A stretch of 60,475 nt of DNA, taken from the NCBI GenBank assembly GCA_949293415.1, contig CASFDK010000009.1, forward strand, positions 1 to 60,475, read 5' to 3'. Each line of letters begins with the position of its first letter. The stretch's first letter is position 1. The DNA comes from an uncultured Verrucomicrobiota bacterium. GTDB taxonomy: Bacteria > Verrucomicrobiota > Verrucomicrobiia > Opitutales > Intestinicryptomonadaceae. A program made the position numbers and the translations under genes. The notes under the pieces were generated by a model. It had not been told where the DNA came from, did not search any database, and was given only the letters and a program-made list of their open reading frames with translations. Below, piece after piece: positions 42,007 through 49,377 of the stretch.

Positions 42007-42326
42007 TTGCGTTTGAGTGATTTTTTGAGTTCTTCGATGAGTTCAAGCCGCGTCGTCACAGGCAGTTCCCGCAAAAATTGCAGGCGTTCCTCGGAGTCCA
42101 AACGGCGGACAATAAAGTTGCGGTAGCTTTCGACGGGGACGCGGCGGCAGGGGCGCGTTGTGGGGTCGGTCGCAACGTTGATGAAGCCAAGCTCGCCGCA
42201 GTCCATCAGGTTAACTACCTGCTGACGCGAAATGCCCAATTTCTGCGCAATCTCGCCGACATAGAGCACCGTGCGCCCCGGAAAATCGAGGCTGTGGAAG
42301 AATGTCAACTGGTTGCTTTCGGGCAT
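42003..42326 (-). CDS. excisionase-like / MerR-type HTH protein
   Basis: This 107-residue DNA-binding protein has the helix-turn-helix VGEIAQKLGISRQQVVNLMDCGELGFINV (about 24-52, in substance), followed by RRVPVESYRNFIVRR as in excisionase-type (AlpA/MerR) domains. It is the second gene of the early operon and probably acts on early promoters or on the transposase complex. Confidence 0.75.
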   Translation of the reverse strand: MPESNQLTFFHSLDFPGRTVLYVGEIAQKLGISRQQVVNLMDCGELGFINVATDPTTRPCRRVPVESYRNFIVRRLDSEERLQFLRELPVTTRLELIEELKKSLKRK

Positions 42327-42335
42327 TGGGGAATT

Positions 42336-42426
42336 AAGAATGAATTGTGGCGGTCGCTACGTGCTGATTTTGGTTGAAAAAGTGTTGTTCTTGCGGCGGC
42401 TATCATAAACGCCGCAATTCATTCTT
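42336..42426. repeat. short inverted-repeat element at an early gene end
   Basis: AAGAATGAATTGTGGC (42336-42351) and its near-complement (42411-42426, 15 of 16) enclose 59 bp. The right arm encodes the last codons of the Ner-like protein. The arms contain the GAAGAAT-type words found again at 55484-55910 and 58343-58375. Confidence 0.6.
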
Positions 42427-42639
42427 CGTTCTTCGTTTCTGTCGGCGGGCGGGCTTGGGCGGAAGCGGTATCACTCCGTTGCACAATTGAAGAATGCGCA
42501 ACGACAGGCTCTTTGATTTGCGAACCCCGTTGACGACGTAGCAGACGTGTTGGAAGTGCCGACCGAGTGCGCGTGCGGCATCGCGCTGCGATATTCCCGC
42601 TTGTTCCATTTTTCGCTTTAAAATTGTTTCTTTTGGCAT
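42403..42639 (-). CDS. Ner-like HTH regulator
   Basis: This is a 78-residue XRE-type DNA-binding protein: KRKMEQAGISQRDAARALGRHFQHVCYVVNG (about 8-38, in substance) is the HTH, followed by RKSKSLSLRILQLC. The C-terminus is basic. It is divergent from the repressor gene at 42708 and first in the leftward operon, the place of Ner/Cro in Mu-like phages, so it likely turns down the early or repressor promoter. The start at 42639 excludes a Lys/Asn leader that overlaps the operator. Confidence 0.8.
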   Translation of the reverse strand: MPKETILKRKMEQAGISQRDAARALGRHFQHVCYVVNGVRKSKSLSLRILQLCNGVIPLPPKPARRQKRRTKNELRRL

Positions 42640-42707
42640 TTTTTGTTTGCGGTTTTTGTTACAATTTTTGATTATGATAAACACGTTTATGATACAAAAG
42701 TAGCACT
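42640..42707. promoter_or_regulatory. divergent early/repressor promoters with shared operator
   Basis: The palindrome ATAAAC-AC-GTTTAT (42677-42690) lies in the spacer of a leftward promoter (TTTTGT, 17 bp, CATAAT on the minus strand). On the plus strand it lies between TTTTGA (42666) and TATGAT (42688). A second full copy, ATAAAC-GT-GTTTAT, is at 43051-43064. Confidence 0.65.
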
Positions 42708-43043
42708 ATGCAAGAAAAAAATGGCACATTTGTAAATTTTCCTGAACGTTTCACGGAACTTTTGGAAAAAAGCGGATTAAAACAGACTGAAATTTCGGCT
42801 AAAACAGGGCTTTCGCGTGCCTGTTTTATCCATTACAAAAGCGGGAGGAGTATTCCGGGGGGAATTGAGTTGTATAAACTCGCGAAATTCTTCGGGTGTT
42901 CAATGGAATGGCTTTTGACAGGTGAAGACGAAGAAGGCAGTCCAAATGACGCCATAGCGGCACTTCGGGCGCGAGCAGAACTCGCTGAACAACGGCTTGA
43001 AGGGTTGAAAGAATCGCTCATCGGTGTCATAAAAAAATTTTAG
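42708..43043 (+). CDS. phage repressor (XRE family)
   Basis: This is a 111-residue protein with an N-terminal HTH (LLEKSGLKQTEISAKTGLSRACFIHYKSGRSIPG, about 18-50, in substance), the motif LAKFFGCSMEWLLTGED, and a C-terminal coiled-coil (ALRARAELAEQRLEGLKESLIG) for dimerisation. It has no LexA-type protease domain, so induction would not be by RecA self-cleavage. It should bind the ATAAAC-N2-GTTTAT operators on both sides of its own gene. Confidence 0.85.
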   Translation: MQEKNGTFVNFPERFTELLEKSGLKQTEISAKTGLSRACFIHYKSGRSIPGGIELYKLAKFFGCSMEWLLTGEDEEGSPNDAIAALRARAELAEQRLEGLKESLIGVIKKF

Positions 43044-43050
43044 CTAAAAT

Positions 43051-43064
43051 ATAAACGTGTTTAT
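43051..43064. promoter_or_regulatory. second repressor operator copy
   Basis: ATAAAC-GT-GTTTAT, 7 bp past the repressor stop. Half sites ATAAAC (43088) and GTTTAT (43137) follow, suggesting control of the rightward genes as well. Confidence 0.6.
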
Positions 43065-43082
43065 GCTAAAAAAGTCCGCGAA

Positions 43083-43111
43083 CCCGCATAAACACTGGCT
43101 TTGCGGGCTTT
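43083..43111 (+). terminator. putative repressor-gene terminator
   Basis: CCCGCA pairs with TGCGGG, followed by CTTTT. Confidence 0.5.
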
Positions 43112-43212
43112 TGAGGCGAAAAACAGCTCAAAAAGGGTTTATATTTATCTACACAACTAATTGACAATCAACGTCGCAATTTTTGCAGCGTTGCAAAATT
43201 TGAAAGGACGAA

Positions 43213-43479
43213 ATGAACGAAAACATACATCTTGGGCGGGTGGTCGGAGAGACCGAAGCCTTTGTAGACATCGAACTTTGCGGGCACGACGTGCGCAACC
43301 TCTTGGCTGTCCACGCAAGCCAATGTTTTGAAATGCTCGCGCCCGAAATCCGCGAGAAAATCGGCGACGTGCTCACCGCCTACATGCGCGGCGATGTCGC
43401 GGGCGCAAGTCTTACCGTGAGAGTGGGCAAAAACCTTTACGCCGCCGCCAACGCCCGCCCGCCCGAGGACGGGAAATAG
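43213..43479 (+). CDS. hypothetical phage protein
   Basis: This is an 88-residue protein preceded by a good ribosome site (GAAAGGACGAA). It is acidic-to-neutral and mixed alpha/beta (LGRVVGETEAFVDIELCGHD; FEMLAPEIREKIGDVL). No family is recognised. A strong terminator at 43517-43556 separates it from the late genes, so it belongs to a short repressor-side transcript and may be a regulator or establishment gene. Confidence 0.7.
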   Translation: MNENIHLGRVVGETEAFVDIELCGHDVRNLLAVHASQCFEMLAPEIREKIGDVLTAYMRGDVAGASLTVRVGKNLYAAANARPPEDGK

Positions 43480-43516
43480 CCGAGTTTTTCCGCGCACCCG
43501 CAAAAATTTTTAAGAA

Positions 43517-43556
43517 CTGCCCGCTGTTTGCTACGCAAACAGGGGCTTTTTTGTGC
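43517..43556 (+). terminator. Rho-independent terminator before the late region
   Basis: CTGTTTGC-TAC-GCAAACAG with outer GCCC/GGGC pairs, followed by CTTTTTT. Confidence 0.85.
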
Positions 43557-43637
43557 CTACATTCGGCGATTTTTTCAAAAAAAAACGTCCCGAAAAAACT
43601 TTTTATGTAATGGACGTTAACGCTGTAAGCCCGCGTT

Positions 43638-43666
43638 TTGACTGGTTTTGCGGTTTATGATATTGT
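43638..43666 (+). promoter_or_regulatory. putative rightward promoter
   Basis: TTGACT (43638-43643), 17 bp, TATTGT (43661-43666), just ahead of the ATG at 43676. It probably starts the lysis/head transcript; no Mor/C-type activator gene was recognised in the window. Confidence 0.45.
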
Positions 43667-43675
43667 GGCTGCGTT

Positions 43676-44449
43676 ATGCAAAAAGCAGCGCAGTCAAGTC
43701 AACTCAAAAGCGGCAATCTCGGCGGCGGTCGCGTGTATGCGTTCCGCGTGAATCGCGTCAACGCCGACTTTGTGTGCCTCAAACTCTGGCTCTTGGGCGG
43801 CGTTATCCGCGCCCGCAACATTGCGGTTGCCGCGCTCCCCGACCTTATCGCGCAGATTGACGCCGCCCTTGCCGACGGGTGCGAAGTCATCACCCTCGAC
43901 GGCGCGGAATTTTCCGCGCAAGAAAAGGTGCTTTCGGGCATCCGCAAAGAATTTTCATCATACTGCTGTATTGGGGGCGTTAGCGACGCGAATAACGTCC
44001 ACGGTGCGGACAAGGCGGCTCAGCCGCAGTCCGAGTCTCTACGGAGCACCAAACCCAAAGCGTCCGCGCCCGCAACCGAGCAGGCGCGTTATATTTCTCC
44101 GTTGTGTGCTAAGGGCGGGTCTGATTGTACCACCCCGTCCGCGTCGCAAGTCCGCTCAGCTTGCGGCGCGGGCGTTGCCGCCGACGTAGCCGCAATCCGC
44201 GCCGACCTTGCCGAAATACGCGAGTCGCAAGCGGACTTTTTCGAAAACCTCGCCGCGCTGCTCGTGCGAATTGCGGAGGTGCTAAATGACGGCGGCGAAG
44301 ACGCCCCGAAGCAGCCGAAAGGTTGGCGCAAATGCGCCGTGGAAAATCCGCTCGGCGGCGTTATCCGCACAAAGCGCGGGAGAACGTCGGTAATTGTCGG
44401 CGTGAGGAAAATTTCAACACCCAAAAAAACAAAAATAAAGGACAAGTGA
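43676..44449 (+). CDS. hypothetical phage protein with variable middle
   Basis: This 257-residue protein has no recognised family. The N-terminal 100 residues are compact (VYAFRVNRVNADFVCLKLWLLGG). A low-complexity, Ser/Thr/Ala-rich segment follows (about 103-160) with four Cys, then a coiled coil (ADVAAIRADLAEIRESQADFFENLAALLVRIAEVL, in part) and a basic tail (KKTKIKDK). The middle segment is encoded by hairpin-rich DNA and looks like an in-frame insertion. It is first in the rightward operon. Confidence 0.65.
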   Translation: MQKAAQSSQLKSGNLGGGRVYAFRVNRVNADFVCLKLWLLGGVIRARNIAVAALPDLIAQIDAALADGCEVITLDGAEFSAQEKVLSGIRKEFSSYCCIGGVSDANNVHGADKAAQPQSESLRSTKPKASAPATEQARYISPLCAKGGSDCTTPSASQVRSACGAGVAADVAAIRADLAEIRESQADFFENLAALLVRIAEVLNDGGEDAPKQPKGWRKCAVENPLGGVIRTKRGRTSVIVGVRKISTPKKTKIKDK

Positions 44450-44451
44450 AT

Positions 44452-44958
44452 ATGGAACTATTCGAGAGAAAAATGTTTTGGCTCAAAGCCGCTTTGTATG
44501 CCGTGTGCGGGGCTTTTGCGCTCGCGCTCTGCGGGTGCAGCTCGACAACAATCACGGAGACAACCTACGCCGCCGACGGCTCTGTTGCGGCTGTCAAGGT
44601 GACGGAATCGAGCGAAAGCCCGCTTGTAATCGGAATTGCCAACACAAAGGACAAGCACGTTGTAGCGCACATCGGCGGCTGGTATGGCAACATCGGCGTT
44701 CAGCCGAGTTCGAACAGCTACGGAATCGGCATCGGCACGCTCGACAACACCTACGCTTCGGTCGTTGCCTCCGACGGCACAAAAGACGGCGCGGACGTTG
44801 CGGCGATATTCCCCGCGATTGTGGACGCGAGCAAATACAGCCTTTCAATCACCAAAGACGGCGCGGTCGCCGAGGGCGGCTTGAAAGCGAAAACGGAGGC
44901 GGCAAATGCAAATGCGGCTACAAATGGCGCGGCTTCGGCGCAAACGGAGGGCAAATAA
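44452..44958 (+). CDS. phage lipoprotein
   Basis: This 168-residue exported protein has a lipobox: after a hydrophobic stretch (WLKAALYAVCGAFALALCGC) the Cys near residue 25 would be lipidated. The mature part is Ala/Gly/Thr-rich and ends in a helical Ala-rich tail. The AAAGGAC ribosome site fixes the start. Its place in front of a holin-like gene and a coiled-coil membrane protein suggests an outer spanin or a superinfection/lysis lipoprotein; which one is not decidable. Confidence 0.7.
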   Translation: MELFERKMFWLKAALYAVCGAFALALCGCSSTTITETTYAADGSVAAVKVTESSESPLVIGIANTKDKHVVAHIGGWYGNIGVQPSSNSYGIGIGTLDNTYASVVASDGTKDGADVAAIFPAIVDASKYSLSITKDGAVAEGGLKAKTEAANANAATNGAASAQTEGK

Positions 44959-44959
44959 A

Positions 44960-45145
44960 ATGGCAGGCGAAAACACGACGGAAACGGGCAAGCAGGCGGT
45001 CGGCAAATGGCTCAAAGCAAAGGGAACGGCAATCGGCGTGGCGGTGGGCGTTGCGCTGACGAGCTTGGGAGACTACCTCATCGGCGATTCGGGTTTGATT
45101 CCCTTTGTAATCGGGCTGGTAAAGCAGGCAATAGGCTTCTTCTAA
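44960..45145 (+). CDS. small holin-like membrane protein
   Basis: This is a 61-residue protein with a charged N-terminus (ETGKQAVGKWLKAKG) and two hydrophobic segments (AIGVAVGVALTSLGDYLIG, IPFVIGLVKQAIGFF). Size, topology and position next to other membrane genes fit a holin, but no family is recognised. The stop overlaps the next ATG (TAATG). Confidence 0.55.
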   Translation: MAGENTTETGKQAVGKWLKAKGTAIGVAVGVALTSLGDYLIGDSGLIPFVIGLVKQAIGFF

Positions 45146-45240
45146 TGCGCCGAATTTTGAAAAAGCTCTCGCGCGTTTCCGTCGCTCTCTGGCGCGGCGC
45201 GCGCGGGCTAATCGGACTGAAATTTAACATCAAATTTTGA
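45145..45240 (+). CDS. 31-residue cationic peptide ORF
   Basis: The ORF MRRILKKLSRVSVALWRGAR... has 9 Arg/Lys, no acidic residue, and an amphipathic-helix pattern. It starts inside the stop codon of the holin-like gene (TAATG) and ends 1 bp before the next start, so it is embedded in the coupled lysis cluster. It could be a lysis peptide, or only a spacer translated for coupling. It is too short to judge by codon use. Confidence 0.45.
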   Translation: MRRILKKLSRVSVALWRGARGLIGLKFNIKF

Positions 45241-45241
45241 G

Positions 45242-45658
45242 ATGCGAAGTTATCTTTTAAATATGGGCATGCTCGGGGTTGTCGGCGGCATCAGCGACAG
45301 CGGCATTGCGTGGATTATCGGTGCTCTTGCGGCGATTCCCACGCTGCTGTTTTGCGCCAATCAGGCTAAGCTGCTTTTTATGCGCAAGCCCTCTCTTGCC
45401 GAGCAATTCCGCGAAGTCAAGGACTGCGACGAACGCTGCCAGACCGCCAACGCCCGACACGCCGAACTCTGCGCCAACACCGACGCCCGCCTGCGCGGAA
45501 TTGTGGAAAAATCAGCCGCCAGCCGCGAAAAAATCTACGTTCGGCTCTCGTCGCTCGAAGCCGAGCTTTCGGCAATAAAAAAAGAAAACGAGCTGCAAAC
45601 TCAACGACTGTTCGAGCTTGCCGCGAAATTCGACCGTTTTATCGAAAGGCATTCCTAA
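45242..45658 (+). CDS. membrane-anchored coiled-coil lysis protein (spanin-like)
   Basis: This is a 138-residue protein with an N-terminal membrane segment (WIIGALAAIPTLLFCANQAKLLF, about 24-46) and a long coiled coil (about 50-135, ending KKENELQTQRLFELAAKFDRFIERH). This topology resembles the inner-membrane spanins (Rz) or Mu-like lysis accessory proteins. It sits between the holin-like gene and the winged-helix gene. No endolysin is seen nearby. Confidence 0.6.
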   Translation: MRSYLLNMGMLGVVGGISDSGIAWIIGALAAIPTLLFCANQAKLLFMRKPSLAEQFREVKDCDERCQTANARHAELCANTDARLRGIVEKSAASREKIYVRLSSLEAELSAIKKENELQTQRLFELAAKFDRFIERHS

Positions 45659-45928
45659 ATGAACTTACTTCCAGAGCAAAAAGAAATCTTGCGCCGAAAC
45701 CTGCTTGAACAGCTTGAAGCGGCAAGACCGATGGGAATGAACGCGGCCTCGCTCGCCTACGGCGCGAAGCTGGGTGGTTTTAGACTCAGCGCGGAGGAAA
45801 TCGCTGCGGAGCTTGACTATCTCGAATCGAAGGGACTTGTCAAAATGGGCTCTGCCGCGCTTTCGGCGGGCGTCAAGCTTTACAAAATTACGGCGGCTGG
45901 CACTGATTTTTTGGAGGGCGGCATCTAA
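45659..45928 (+). CDS. winged-helix phage protein (Mu-like late region)
   Basis: This 89-residue protein has a winged-helix pattern (EQKEILRRNLLEQLEAARP; LSAEEIAAELDYLESKGLVKM; VKLYKITAAGTDFLEGG). Similar small proteins (VpaChn25_0724 family) sit immediately before the small terminase in many Mu-like prophages. The ATG follows the previous stop directly (TAAATG). The role is unknown, possibly late transcription or packaging. Confidence 0.7.
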   Translation: MNLLPEQKEILRRNLLEQLEAARPMGMNAASLAYGAKLGGFRLSAEEIAAELDYLESKGLVKMGSAALSAGVKLYKITAAGTDFLEGGI

Positions 45929-45929
45929 A

Positions 45930-46484
45930 ATGGCGCGAATCGGAACAGTCGAAAAAAGCCTTTCAGCGGACGAATTGCACGAGTTTTGCAGGCATCTTGC
46001 AAGCCTGCCGAATTTGACGCTCGAAACGATGCGCGAAGAGGCGGCGAAGCTCGGCATAGAGCTTTCGCACGGGGCGGCGAGCCGCTTTAAAAACGGCACG
46101 TTTGCCGCGCATCTCGACCACCTGCGCCGCGCGAAGGAGCTTGTGATGCAGATTGAGCAGTTCGGCGGGGCGGACGCGGGCGCGAGCATTGCCGATGCGG
46201 GCGCAACCGTTCTGATGCAGCAGGTCTACGACACCCTCACGAGCGGCGAGCCGATAGACTTCGACACATTTTCAAAAATCATTTCGCGCCTGCGCAGCGG
46301 CGACCACCGCCTGCGCGAACTCAACGCAAAACTCGCCGAATACCGCCGCCGCGAAGAGGAATGGCAGCGCAGGGAAGCCGAGCGCGAAGAGGCGAAAAAG
46401 CGGTCGCTTGCGGCGTTGCAGTCGGGCGGCGGGCTTTCGGACGAAGCCCTCGCGAAAATCGAATCAATTTTGGGAAGTCTGTAA
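45930..46484 (+). CDS. small terminase subunit-like protein (DUF3486, Mu Gp27 type)
   Basis: This 184-residue protein corresponds by sequence and place to Mu Gp27 (DUF3486), the DNA-recognition subunit of the packaging machine. The N-terminus holds an HTH-like region (LTLETMREEAAKLGIELSHGAASRFKNG, about 26-53) and the C-terminal half is a coiled coil (LAEYRRREEEWQRREAEREEAKK). It precedes the large terminase with no gap beyond 2 nt. Confidence 0.8.
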   Translation: MARIGTVEKSLSADELHEFCRHLASLPNLTLETMREEAAKLGIELSHGAASRFKNGTFAAHLDHLRRAKELVMQIEQFGGADAGASIADAGATVLMQQVYDTLTSGEPIDFDTFSKIISRLRSGDHRLRELNAKLAEYRRREEEWQRREAEREEAKKRSLAALQSGGGLSDEALAKIESILGSL

Positions 46485-46486
46485 AT

Positions 46487-47893
46487 TTGAAAGACGCAAA
46501 AACAGTCAAAGCGCGCAACCGCCCCGAATTGAAAATGGGAATCTTTCTGCCGTACCAGTGGCGTTGGATTACCGACCGTTCGGCGATTAAGATAATGGAA
46601 AAGAGCCGCCAGATAGGTATTTCTTGGGCGACTTCCTACGACGTTGTGCGCCAACAGTCGCTCGCTTCGACGAAGCTCGACTCTTGGATTTCCTCGCGCG
46701 ACGAAATTCAGGCGCGGCTGTTCCTCCAAGACTGCAAAAAGTTTTCGGGGCTGCTCGACGTTGTGGCTTCCGAAATTTCCGAAAAAATCTACAAGCTCTC
46801 CGAGAGCGAATCAATCACGGCGTTTGAGATGAGCTTTGCAAACAAGACCGTGATTCACTCGATGTCGTCGAATCCCGACGCGCAGGCGGGAAAACGAGGA
46901 ACGCGCGTGCTCGACGAGTTCGCCCTGCATAAAAACCCGAAGCTTTTGTATTCGATTGCGCTTCCGGGTATCACTTGGGGCGGGCAGATGGCGATTGTCT
47001 CCACGCACAGAGGCAAGCACAATTTCTTCAACAAGCTTATCGAAGAAGCCCGCGACGGCGGCAATAAAAAGCGGGCTTCGCTGCACCGCGTGAGTTTGCA
47101 GGACGCGCTCGACCAAGGCTTTCTCTGGGTGCTTCAACAAAAGCTTCCCGCCGCCGACGCGCGGCAGGAGATGGGCGAGGCGGAATATTTCGACTACGTG
47201 CGCAGCCAGTGCGCCGACGAAGAAAGTTTTGCGCAGGAATATATGTGCGTGCCCGCCGACGAATCGAGCGTGTTTATCACGTCCGACTTGTTCGACGCCG
47301 TGACCTACGGGCTCGGCGAAACTTGGCGCAAGCCGCTCGAAGACTGCGGCGAGCTCTACGCGGGAATCGACATCGGGCACAAGCACGACCGCACGACGTG
47401 CTGGGTGTGGGAAAAGGTAGGCAACGTCTATTTTCAGCGCGAGTTGCGGGTTTTGCAGAACGCGAAATTTTCGACGCAGGAGGCGGAGCTTTACCCGATT
47501 CTCGCACTCCCGAATATGCGCCGCTGCTGCATTGACGCGACGGGTATCGGGGCGCAGTTTGCGGAGCGTGCGCAGGAGCGTTTCGGCAAGTATCGCGTGG
47601 AGGCGGTGCATTTTACGAACGCCGTCAAGGCTGATATGGCATACAAGCTCCGCGCGGCGTTCGAGGACAGAAACGTGCGCATTGCCGACGACCGAGAAAT
47701 CCGCGCCGACTTCCGCAGCATTAAAAAGGAGGTCACGAGCGCGGGGGCAATCCGTTTCGACGCCGAGCGCACCGACGCGCTCGGACACGGCGACCGCTTC
47801 TGGGGCGCGGCTCTGGGCTTCTACGCGGGTGCGAAACCGAAGGAATCTTTTATTCAGACCGTTCAACTTAACCGCAGCAGAAGGACTTTCTAA
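46487..47893 (+). CDS. large terminase subunit (Mu Gp28-like)
   Basis: This 468-residue packaging ATPase/nuclease has a P-loop-like motif IMEKSRQIGISWATSY (about 30), followed by GTRVLDEFALHKNP (Walker B, Asp-Glu) and MAIVSTHRGKHN (coupling motif). In the nuclease domain, YAGIDIGHKHDRTT and CIDATGIGAQFAE carry the acidic residues. The in-frame TTG at 46487, two bases after the previous stop, is taken as start; the first ATG is at 46535 and would remove 16 residues without touching the ATPase. The stop overlaps the portal ATG. Confidence 0.85.
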   Translation: MKDAKTVKARNRPELKMGIFLPYQWRWITDRSAIKIMEKSRQIGISWATSYDVVRQQSLASTKLDSWISSRDEIQARLFLQDCKKFSGLLDVVASEISEKIYKLSESESITAFEMSFANKTVIHSMSSNPDAQAGKRGTRVLDEFALHKNPKLLYSIALPGITWGGQMAIVSTHRGKHNFFNKLIEEARDGGNKKRASLHRVSLQDALDQGFLWVLQQKLPAADARQEMGEAEYFDYVRSQCADEESFAQEYMCVPADESSVFITSDLFDAVTYGLGETWRKPLEDCGELYAGIDIGHKHDRTTCWVWEKVGNVYFQRELRVLQNAKFSTQEAELYPILALPNMRRCCIDATGIGAQFAERAQERFGKYRVEAVHFTNAVKADMAYKLRAAFEDRNVRIADDREIRADFRSIKKEVTSAGAIRFDAERTDALGHGDRFWGAALGFYAGAKPKESFIQTVQLNRSRRTF

Positions 47894-49377
47894 TGGACAT
47901 CACCGAGACAAAACACATCGGCATTGCGAGGATACGCGAAGAGGCGCGGCTGCGCTACAATCCGCTGCGCAACCTCACTCCGCAACGCATCACGCAGGCG
48001 ATGGACAATTTCCACTGCGGGTATTTGAGCGACGCCGCCAAAATCTACGACGCAATCAGGCGGCGCGACGCAATCGTGCAGGCGTGTGTGCAGAAGCGCA
48101 AACGCGCCACTTCGCGCCTTGCGTGGACGATTGTGGAAATGGGCGACGACGAAGCCGCCAGTGCGCAGCAGTCGGCATTCTTGGAGGACTTTTTCAACAA
48201 CATTGTCGTTTCCAGTGCCGCCGACGCAAACAAGCGTGGCTCGATGTCGATGCTAATTGAAAACATTTTGTCGGCGTTGGAAAACAAATACGCCGTCTCC
48301 GAAATTATCTGGAATCCGTCGGACGCGCCGAACCTTTCGGCGGAAGTGCGCAGCGTGCCGCTGTGGTTTTTCGAGAACACCGAGGGCTACCTGCGCTTTA
48401 AGAAATCGTCCACCGACACGGAGGGAGTAGACCTTGAGAAGAACGGATGGATGGTGAGCGTTGCGGACTCCGCGCTGATGGAGGCAACCGCCGTCTGCTA
48501 CATCGTAAAACGCTACGCGCAAAACGACTGGGCTGTGTGCTCGCAACGGTTTGGAATGCCCACGCCCGTCTACACGTCGAGCGCGTCGCGCGGCACGCCA
48601 GAATTCGAGCAGGCAATAGACGCATTGGCGAACTTGGTAAACGGTGCAGGCATTGTCTGCGCAAGCGGCGAGACGTTCGATTTGAAGCTGCCCAACGGCA
48701 CGAGCGAGCCTTTCAAGACGCTTTCCGAGGCGATGGACAGATACATCGCGCTAATATGGCGCGGCTCGGATTTATCCACGCTTTCGGCGGAAAACAACAC
48801 GGGCGCGAGCCTGCAAGCCGAGGAAAGCGAAATTTTGGAGGACGCCGACTGCGCCCTCGTCGAGGAAACCATAGCGCACTATTTGAGCGTGCCCGCACTT
48901 GAATGGCGTTTCGGGCGGGGCGTCAAGCCCGCGGCGTATTTGCAGCTCACCCGCAAAAACCGCAAGGACAAGCTCAACCAACTTGCCGTCTACAAGGGCG
49001 CGGCGGAGCTCGGCTGCGCCGTGGCAAAGCGCGACGTCTACGAAACGCTCGAACTGCGCGAGCCCGAGGCGGGCGAAGACACCGTAGAGCTTTCGGCGGC
49101 CGCGATGGGAAGTGCGCCGATGCCGTTTGCGAATTCGCAATCGGGCGAAGGCGAAATCGGCGCTATGCTCGACGAACTCGCGGCGGCGAAAACAAAGGAC
49201 ATCGAGCCGCTTTTAAAACGCTTCGAGGAACTCGGCAAAATCACCGACACCGAAAAATACGCCGACGCCCTGCAATCGCTCTACGACGATGTTTTGAAAC
49301 TTTCAAACGGCGGCGAAAATGAGGCCAAAGCGATGGAGAAAATTTTAAGGGAAAGTGTGGAAAATGGGAAAAAATAA
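47893..49377 (+). CDS. portal protein (DUF935, Mu Gp29-like)
   Basis: This 494-residue DUF935 portal forms the dodecameric ring through which DNA enters the head. Typical features are the N-terminal HIGIARIREEARLRYNPLRNLTPQRI, AIVQACVQKRKRATSRLAW, VWFFENTEGYLRFK-like core and LEWRFGRGVKPAAYLQL. The C-terminal 80 residues are acidic and variable. The ATG overlaps the terminase stop (TAATGG) and its stop overlaps the protease start. Confidence 0.88.
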   Translation: MDITETKHIGIARIREEARLRYNPLRNLTPQRITQAMDNFHCGYLSDAAKIYDAIRRRDAIVQACVQKRKRATSRLAWTIVEMGDDEAASAQQSAFLEDFFNNIVVSSAADANKRGSMSMLIENILSALENKYAVSEIIWNPSDAPNLSAEVRSVPLWFFENTEGYLRFKKSSTDTEGVDLEKNGWMVSVADSALMEATAVCYIVKRYAQNDWAVCSQRFGMPTPVYTSSASRGTPEFEQAIDALANLVNGAGIVCASGETFDLKLPNGTSEPFKTLSEAMDRYIALIWRGSDLSTLSAENNTGASLQAEESEILEDADCALVEETIAHYLSVPALEWRFGRGVKPAAYLQLTRKNRKDKLNQLAVYKGAAELGCAVAKRDVYETLELREPEAGEDTVELSAAAMGSAPMPFANSQSGEGEIGAMLDELAAAKTKDIEPLLKRFEELGKITDTEKYADALQSLYDDVLKLSNGGENEAKAMEKILRESVENGKK

